Part shown: in pieces, positions 10,004 to 19,000 of the stretch | Numbering within the stretch: position 1 is the first letter of the stretch | Layout of the letters: every line of letters starts with the position of its first letter | Assembly (NCBI RefSeq): GCF_006782915.1 | Contig: NZ_VCNP01000056.1 | Span: 372,001-436,000 of the forward strand | Direction: 5' to 3' | DNA length: 64,000 bases | From: Streptomyces calvus | Lineage (GTDB): Bacteria > Actinomycetota > Actinomycetes > Streptomycetales > Streptomycetaceae | Program-made: the position numbers and the translations under genes | The notes under the pieces: generated by a model | What the model saw: only the letters and a program-made list of their open reading frames with translations | What the model was told of the DNA's origin: nothing | Databases searched by the model: none

Positions 10004-13000
10004 ATGAGCAACGAGCAGAAACTTCGCGACTACCTCAAGCGGGCGACGGTCGACCTGCGGGAGAGCCGACAGCGTGTGCAGGACCTGGAGGAGCGCGCAC
10101 ACGAGCCGATCGCGATCGTGGGCATGGCATGCCGGCTCCCCGGCGGTATCGCCTCCCCGGACGACCTGTGGGAGCTGCTGAGCGCCGGACGTGACGCGGT
10201 CGGTCCCTTCCCGGAGGGCCGCGGCTGGGACCTGGAGAACCTGTACCACCCGGACCCCGACCACCTCGGGACCTCGTACACCCGCGAAGGCGGCTTTCTG
10301 TACGATGCGGACCGGTTCGACGCCGAGTTCTTCGGCATCGGTCCTCGCGAGGCCGCGGCGATGGATCCCCAGCAGCGGCTGCTCCTGGAGACGGGCTGGG
10401 AGGCCTTCGAGCACGCGGGCATCGCACCGACCGCGCTCAGGGGCACTCGTACCGGGGTGTACATGGGCGTCATGTACGACGACTACGGCTCCCGGATCCC
10501 CCAAGCGCCCGAGGGCTTCGAGGGCTACCTGCTGACCGGCAGCGCGGGCAGCGTCGCGTCGGGCCGTGTGGCCTACACCTTCGGTCTCGAAGGGCCGGCG
10601 GTGACGGTCGACACCGCGTGTTCGTCCTCGCTCGTCGCGCTTCACCTCGCCGCCCAGTCGCTGCGCCAGGGCGAGTGTTCGATGGCGCTGGCCGGTGGTG
10701 TGACGGTGATGGCGACACCGGGCACGTTCGTGGAGTTCTCCCGGCAGCGCGGGTTGTCGCCGGATGGACGGTGCCGGGCGTTCTCGTCGTCGGCGGACGG
10801 CACGGGCTGGGCCGAGGGCGTGGGCGTGCTGGTGCTGGAGCGGCTGTCGGACGCGGAGCGCAGCGGGCACCGGGTGCTGGCGGTGATGCGTGGTTCCGCG
10901 GTGAACCAGGACGGTGCGAGCAGCCAGCTGACCGCGCCGAACGGGCCGTCGCAGGAGCGGGTCATCCGGGCTGCGCTGGCCAACGCGCGGCTGTCGGCGT
11001 CCGAGGTGGACGCCGTGGAGGCGCACGGTACGGGCACGCGGCTGGGCGATCCGATCGAGGCGCAGGCGCTGCTGTCCACGTACGGCCGGGCCCGTGGGGA
11101 CGACCACCCGTTGTGGCTGGGCTCCGTCAAGTCGAACATCGGTCACACGCAGGCCGCGGCGGGTGTCGCCGGCGTGATCAAGATGGTCATGGCGATGCGC
11201 AAGGGCGTCATGCCGTCGACCCTGCACGTGGACGAGCCGACCCCGGAGGTCGACTGGTCGGCGGGCGCGGTGAAACTGCTGACGCGGGCTCGGCAGTGGC
11301 CGGAGCTCGACCGGCCGCGTCGGGCGGGTGTGTCGTCCTTCGGCATCAGCGGGACCAACGCTCACGTGATCCTCGAAGAGGCGCCGCGCGACCGTGCCGT
11401 CGATCCGGTCACCGGACCGGATGCCGCTGTACGGGAGGCGGAGCCGGGCTCGTCGGCGCTGCGGGCACCGTGGGTGCTGTCGGCCAAGTCGGAGACCGCG
11501 CTGCGGGCACAGGCGGGCCGGCTGCTGGCCTGGCTCGCCGACCACCCCGAGGTGGATGACGCCGAGGTCGCCGCCGCCCTGACCGCCTCGCGCGCTCAGC
11601 TGGGCCGGCGCGGCGCGGTGCTCGGCGCCGACCGGGCCGGTCTGCTCGCCGGCCTCACGGCCCTGGCCGCGGGTTCGCCGTCCCCGCAGGTCGTGTCGGG
11701 TGTCGCCACCGCCGGCGAGACGGCCTTCCTGTTCACCGGTCAGGGCGCGCAACGCGTCGGCATGGGCGCGGAGTTGGCTGCCGCGTTCCCCGTGTTCTCC
11801 GCCGCCCTCGACGAGGTGTGCGCGGAGTTCGACGCCCTGCTGGGGACGTCGCTGCGCGAGGTCATGTTCGGCCGGACCGGTGGTGCCGGGACCGGCGACG
11901 GCGACACCGCGCGCACGGCCCGGCTCGACCGGACGGAATACACGCAGCCTGCGCTGTTCGCGTTCGAGGTGGCGCTGTATCGCCTTCTGGAGTCGTTCGG
12001 CGTGACCCCGGACGTCGTGGTCGGTCATTCGATCGGTGAGCTGGCCGCGGCCCATGTGGCCGGGGTGTGGTCGCTCGCCGCCGCCTGCCGGCTCGTCGCC
12101 GCCCGTGGCCGGTTGATGGGCGCGCTGCCGGCCGGCGGAGCCATGCTCGCCGCCGCGGTGCCGGAGGAACGGGCGCCGGAGCTGCTCGCGGCCGGGACGG
12201 TCTCGTTGGCGGCCGTGAACGCGCCCGAGGCGACGGTGTTCTCGGGCGAGGCGGCGGCGATCGCCGCACTGGAGGACCGGCTGGCGGACGAGGGGGTGAA
12301 GACGACCCGGCTGACGGTCAGTCACGCCTTCCATTCGGCGCTGATGGAGCCGATGCTCGCCGAGTACGAGCAGGTCGCCAGGTCGGTGGAGTATCGGGCG
12401 CCACGCATGGCCGTGTGCTCCACGGTGTCCGGTGCGCCGGCCGGTCCCGAACTGCTGACACCGGAGTACTGGGTGCGGCAGGTGCGCGAGGCCGTGCGGT
12501 TCGCCCCGGCGGTGCGGTCACTCGTCGACGCCGGCGTGCGCCGGTTCGTCGAGGTGGGTCCGGACGCGGTGCTGGCGGCGCTGACCCGCCACACCGTGAC
12601 CGACGAGGTGGCGTCCCGCTCGCTGGTCGCGGCGGCCTCACGGCGCGGCGTCGACGAGGTCGACCAGTTCCTGCGCTTGCTCGCCGCCGCCCACTGCTCG
12701 GGCGTTGCCGTCGACTGGGCGCCGCTGTCGCCCGGCAAACAGGTCCCCCACCTCGACCTTCCCGTCTACGCCTTCCAGCATCGCCGCTACTGGGTGCAGC
12801 CCGACGACGACGCGCTCGGCGACATGGGCCGCGCCGGTCTCTCCGCGCTCGACCATCCGATGCTGCGCGTCGCCGCGCCGCTGGCCGGACGCGACGAATG
12901 GCTCTTCAGCGGCAGGCTTTCCACCACCGACCAGCCGTGGATCGCCGACCACACGGCCTTCGGAACGGTGCTGCTGCCCGGCACCGGGTTCGTGGATCTC

Positions 13001-16000
13001 GCGTTGACCGCGGGCCGCCGCCTGGAACTGCCCGTCGTGGACGAGCTCGTCCTGTCGACGCCGCTGCTGTTCGACGGTGCCGCTGCCGTGGACGTGCAGG
13101 TCTCGGTGGCCGAGCCCGACCACACCGGCCGTCGACGCCTGTCGATCCACTCGCGCGCCGTCACCGGCACCGCGCCGTCCGACCCGGGCGGGCCGGAGTG
13201 GACACTGCACGCCACCGGTGTCCTCGCCCCCGACGACGGCGTGACGGCGGCCTGGACCGACCCCGACTGGCCGCCGGCCGCCGGCACGCCCGTCGACGGC
13301 ACGCGTCTGTACGACCGGCTCGCCGACCTGGGATTCGGCTACGGACCGAGCTTCCACGGCGTGCGCGCCGCCTGGACCAGCGGTGACGACGTGTTCGCCG
13401 AGGTGGCCCTGGACGAGACGGCAGCGGGCCGGGCGGCGGGCTTCGGGGTGCATCCGGCGCTGCTGGACGCGACCTTCCACGCTGCGATCGACGCACTCGC
13501 CGGCGACCTGCCCGACGGCAGGCTGCCGCTTCCGTTCTCCTTCGGCGGCGTCCGTGTGTACCGGCGCGGCGCCGCCGCGGTCCGCGCCCGCATCGTCCGT
13601 TCGGGCCCCGAGAAGGTGCGCATCGACGCCTGCGACGCCACCGGCGCCGCGGTGCTGTCGATCGACGCCGTGCTCGCTCGCCCCGCGGACGCGAACGCTC
13701 TCGCCGGTGCCCGCAGCCCGCTCTACGCTCTCGACTGGACGCCGGTGACGGCACCGGCGGTGTCGGACCGGCACCTGGTCGCACTGGGCCGGCCCGTCGC
13801 AGGCTGCACCGGGACGTTCGAGGACGTCGCGGCGTTCGCGGCAGGCGGGGGCCACACCGGCGCGGCTGTCGTCTGGGCGCCCGAAACGGCGCCGGCGGAC
13901 GGCGGCGACGTCCCCGAGACCATCCGCGCGGCCGTGCACAACGCCCTCGCGGTGCTGCGCGACTGGCTCGCCGAACCGGGCTGCGCCGACTCGACGATGA
14001 TCGTGCTGACCCGCAACGGAGCAGGTCTGCCCGGTGAGACGCCGGACCCCGCGGCAGCGGCCGTCCGCGGCCTGGTACGCAGTGCGCAATCGGAACACCC
14101 TGGGCGCATCGTGCAGGTCGACATCGACATCGACATCGACATCGACGTCGACGACAACGACCTCGCGGACATCCACCGGCGGATTGCCGCCGCGCCCGCC
14201 ATGGACGAACCACAGCTCGCGATCCGCGACGGCGCCACGCTGGCACCGCGGCTGATCCGTGCGACCACCGTCGCCTCGACCGGCGGGCACTTCGGTGACG
14301 GCACGGTCCTGATCACCGGCGGCGCAGGCGGACTGGGTGCCGTCACCGCACGCCACCTGGTCGCCCGGCACGGGGTGCGCAGACTGCTGCTCGCCTCGCG
14401 CCGCGGCTCCGCCGCGCCGGGTGTCGCGGAGCTGGTCACCGAGCTGACCGAGCTGGGCGCCGACGTACGCGTCGCCGCGTGCGATGTCAGCGATCGCGCC
14501 GCGGTCGCGGCGCTGCTGGAGTCCGTACCGGCGCACGAACCGGTGACCGCCGTCGTGCACACCGCGGGCGTGGCCGACGACGGCACCGTCGAAACCCTGA
14601 CCGCCGAGCAGGTGGACCGGGTGCTCGCCCCGAAGGCCGATGCCGCCTGGCACCTGCACGAACTCACCCGCGACATGGACCTGTCGGCGTTCGTGCTGTT
14701 CTCCTCCGCCGGACCGCTGCTCGGCGGGCAGGGCCAGGGCAACTACGCGGCCGCGAACGCGGCGATGGACGCGCTCGCCCAGGCGCGCCGCAGCGCCGGT
14801 CTGCCCGCGCACTCGCTGGCCTGGGGGCTGTGGAAGCGCGGCATGGCCGAGGCGTTGAACGACCCGGGCGCCGAGCATCTGGTGCGTCAGATCCGTGCGC
14901 GTCTCGGTCTGTCCCCGATCGAGCCGGACACCGGCATGCAGATGTTCGACAACGCGTTGACCACCGGCGAACCGATGCTGATGACCGCGCTGCTCGACAC
15001 ACCCGCCCTCACCGCGCTGGGCCGGCTCGGCACGCTGCCCGCGCTGCTGCGCGGCCTGATCCACGTACCGGCGCGCGGCCGGATCGCCGACAGCCCGTTG
15101 CGCCGGCGGCTCCTCGACGCCCCCGGCGATCAGTGGGAGGCGCTGATCCGCGATGAGGTCCGCGCGATCGCCGCCGCGGTCCTCGGCCACGAGTCGGCCG
15201 ACGCCATCGACCCCGAAACACCGTTCACGGCACTGGGCTTCGACTCGCTCGGCGGAGTCGAATTCCGCAACAAGGTGACCGCCGCCACCGGTGTCCAGCT
15301 TCCGTCCACGCTGGTGTTCGACTATCCGACCGCCGCCGCTGTCGCGGGCTTCCTGCGCACCCGGGTCGACGGGTCGGAGCCGGCGCGACCGCGTCCCGCC
15401 TCGACCGGGGCCAGGACCGGGACAGGGGCCGACGAACCGATCGCGATCGTCGGCATGAGCTGCCGGTATCCCGGCGGCGTCGAAAACCCGGGCCAGCTCT
15501 GGGAACTGATCACCGGGCGCGTCGACGCGATCACCCCGATCCCGGGCGACCGCGGCTGGAACCTCGACGACCTGTACGACGCCGACCCCGGCAAACCGGG
15601 CAAGATCTACACCCGAGACGGCGGATTCCTGCACGACGCGGGTGACTTCGACGCCGCCTTCTTCGGCATCGGGCCCCGTGAGGCAGCGGCGATGGACCCG
15701 CAGCAGCGGTTGATGCTGGAGGCGTCCTGGGAGGCGCTCGAAGACGCCGGTATCGATCCGACCTCACTGCGGGGCAGCGACACCGGGGTGTACGCGGGCG
15801 TCATGTACCAGGACTACGGCTACTCGGCGCGCGAGGCCGCCGACGGTGCCGCGGAAGGCTATCTGGCGACCGGATCGGCCGGCAGCATCGTCTCCGGCCG
15901 GGTGTCCTACACCCTCGGTCTGGAAGGACCCGCGCTGACGGTGGACACGGCATGTTCGTCGTCGCTGGTGGCGCTGCACCAGGCGGTGCAGGCCCTGCGC

Positions 16001-19000
16001 GCCGGGGAGACGTCGCTGGTGCTGGTCGGCGGCGTGACCGTCATGTCGACTCCGCTGCTGTTCGTGGAGTTCTCCCGGCAGCGGGCGCTGTCACCGGACG
16101 GGCGCTGCAAGCCGTTCTCGAGTGCTGCGGACGGTGTCTCGTGGGCGGAGGGCGTCGGCGTGCTCGCCCTCGAGCGGTTGTCCGACGCGCAGCGCAGCGG
16201 GCGCCCGGTGCTGGCCGTGATCCGCGGCAGCGCGATCAACCAGGACGGTGCGAGCAACGGCCTGACCGCGCCGAACGGTCCGTCCCAGGAGCGGGTCATC
16301 GCGCAGGCACTGGTCAACGCAGGGGTGACCGCGGCCGAGGTGGACGCGGTGGAGGCGCACGGCACCGGCACCACCCTGGGCGACCCGATCGAGGCGCAGG
16401 CGCTGATCAACGCCTACGGACAGGACCGCGCCGAGCCGCTGCGCATCGGGTCGTTGAAGTCGAACATCGGGCACACGCAGGCGGCTGCCGGCATCGGCGG
16501 TGTGATCAAGATGGTGCAGGCGCTGCGGCACGAGGTGCTGCCGCCCACCTTGCACGTCGACGCGCCGTCGCCGCACGTGGAGTGGTCGGCGGGCGCGGTA
16601 CGGATCCTGACCGAGGCCGAGCCGTGGCCGGCCGGCGAGCGTCCGCGCCGGGCGGGAGTGTCGTCGTTCGGGCTCAGCGGCACCAACGCGCACGTGATCC
16701 TCGAAGAGGCACCCGCCGTCCCGCCGCGACCGGTCGATCCGCCGCGCCCGGAGGCCTTGCCGTTGCTGCTGTCCGCACGGACGACCGACGCGCTGCGGAC
16801 CCAGGCGCGCCGTCTGCACGACGCGCTGCGCGAGCGCCCGGAGCTCGACCCGACCGACGTCGCGGTGACGCTGGCGCTGCACCGCGCGCGGTTCGACCAG
16901 CGCGCCGCCGTCGTGGGCACGGACCGGGAGTCGCTGCTGGCGGCCCTGGAACGCCTGGCAGCCGGCGAACCGGGACCGGGCATCGTCCACGGCGCCGCCC
17001 GGACAGGCACCACGGCGTTCCTGTTCACCGGTCAGGGCGCGCAGCGGATCGGGATGGGCGCCGGGCTGTACCGTGCGTTCCCGGCGTTCGCCGCCGCGCT
17101 CGACGAGGTGTGCGCGGAATTCGACGCACACCTGGAGCACTCGCTGCGGGATGTGATGTTCGGCGCGCAGGGCACCGGCAGCGGACAGGAACCGGGCGGG
17201 CTCGACGCGCCGGCCGCCACGAGCGGCGCGAGCGCCGAGACCCTGCTGGACCGCACCGAGTACACCCAGCCCGCGCTGTTCGCGTTCGAGGTGGCGATGT
17301 ACCGCCTCGTCGAGTCGCTGGGCGTGACGCCGGACGCGGTGGCCGGGCATTCGATCGGCGAGCTGGCCGCGGCGTACGTGGCCGGTGTGTGGTCGTTGCC
17401 CGACGCGTGCCGGCTCGTTGCGGCGCGCGGCCGGTTGATGGGGGCCCTGCCGGCGGGCGGGAGCATGCTGGCCGCCGCGGTGCCGGAGGAGCGGGCCCTG
17501 GAGCTGCTGGCGGAGGCTCACGCCGATCCGGCGACTGCCGCGGTCTCGCTGGCCGCCGTGAACGCTCCCGACGCGGTCGTCTTCTCCGGCAGCACCGAGG
17601 CGGTGTCGGCGCTCGGGTCGAGGCTGGTGGACGAGGGCGTCAGGACCAGCAGGCTGCGGGTGAGCCACGCGTTCCACTCCGCCCTGATGGATCCGATGCT
17701 GGCCGACTTCGCGGAGATCGCCGCCGGCCTGACGTACCACGAGCCACGCATCCCTGTGTGCTCCACGGTGTCCGGCGCCTTCGCCGACGCCGCGGTGCGC
17801 ACGCCCGAGTACTGGGTACGGCAGGTGCGCGAGGCAGTGCGCTTCGCCCCGGCGGTGCGGTCACTGCTCGATGCGGGTGCGCGCCTGTTCCTCGAACTGG
17901 GCCCGGACGCGGTGCTGACGGCCATGACCCGCGCCACTTCGGCGACGGACGTCGCAGCGCGCGCGTCGGTGGCCGCGGGATCCCGTCGCACGGTCGCCGA
18001 ACCCGAGCAGCTGGTCGCCGCGCTGGCCACCGTGCACTGCGCGGGCCGGCCGGTGCGGTGGGAGGCCTACTTCGGCGGCCGGCCGCAGGCACGGACCACC
18101 TTGCCCACCTATCCCTTCGAGCACGAACGATTCTGGCTCCTGCCCGCGGAGACCACCGCGCCGCTCGCCGGCGCCGACTCCGCCGACCATCCGCTGCTGC
18201 ACGCCCGGGTGCAGCTCGCCGGCACGGACGAGTGGCTGTTCACCGGCAGGCTCTCGCTGCGCACGCACCCCTGGCTCGCCGACCACGCCGTCTTCGGCAC
18301 GGTCGTGATGCCGGGCACCGGATTCGTGGAACTCGCACTGGCCGCCGGCGCCCGGCTCGACGTGCCGCGCCTGGCGGAACTGGTGCTCGAGGCGCCGCTG
18401 ATCCTCCCGACCGACGGCACCGCGGACGTCCAGCTCGCCGTGGGCGAACCCGACGCCGACGGGCACCGGACCGTGGCCGTCCACGCCCGCGTCGCCGACA
18501 CCTGGGTGCTGCACGCCCGTGGCCTGCTCACGCCCGCCGCGCCGACCTCGGCGCCGGACTGGTCCCAGGTGTGGCCTCCGGTCGCGGGCGAGCCGGTCGA
18601 CGGACAGCAGGTGTACCGCGCGCTCGGCGACCTGGGCTTCGGGTACGGCCCGGTGTTCCGGGGTGTTCGCGCCGCGTGGTCGCGTGGGGAGGAGGTCTTC
18701 GCCGACCTGGCGCTCGACACCGACACGGCGGCACGCGCCACCGACTTCGGACTGCATCCGGCGCTGCTGGACGCGGTGTTCCACGCGGCTGTCGGCCATC
18801 TCGTCGAGGGCGGGCCCGACGGCCGGGTGCCCCTGCCCTTCGCCTTCGACGGTGTCCAGCTGGCACGGTCCGGCGCGGATGCCCTGCGCGTCCGCATCGC
18901 CCGCACGGCACCGGACACCTTGCGCGTGGACGCGGTCGACGCGACCGGTGCCCTCGTGCTGAGCATGGAGTCGGTGCGGTCCCGCTCGATCGAGCCGCAG

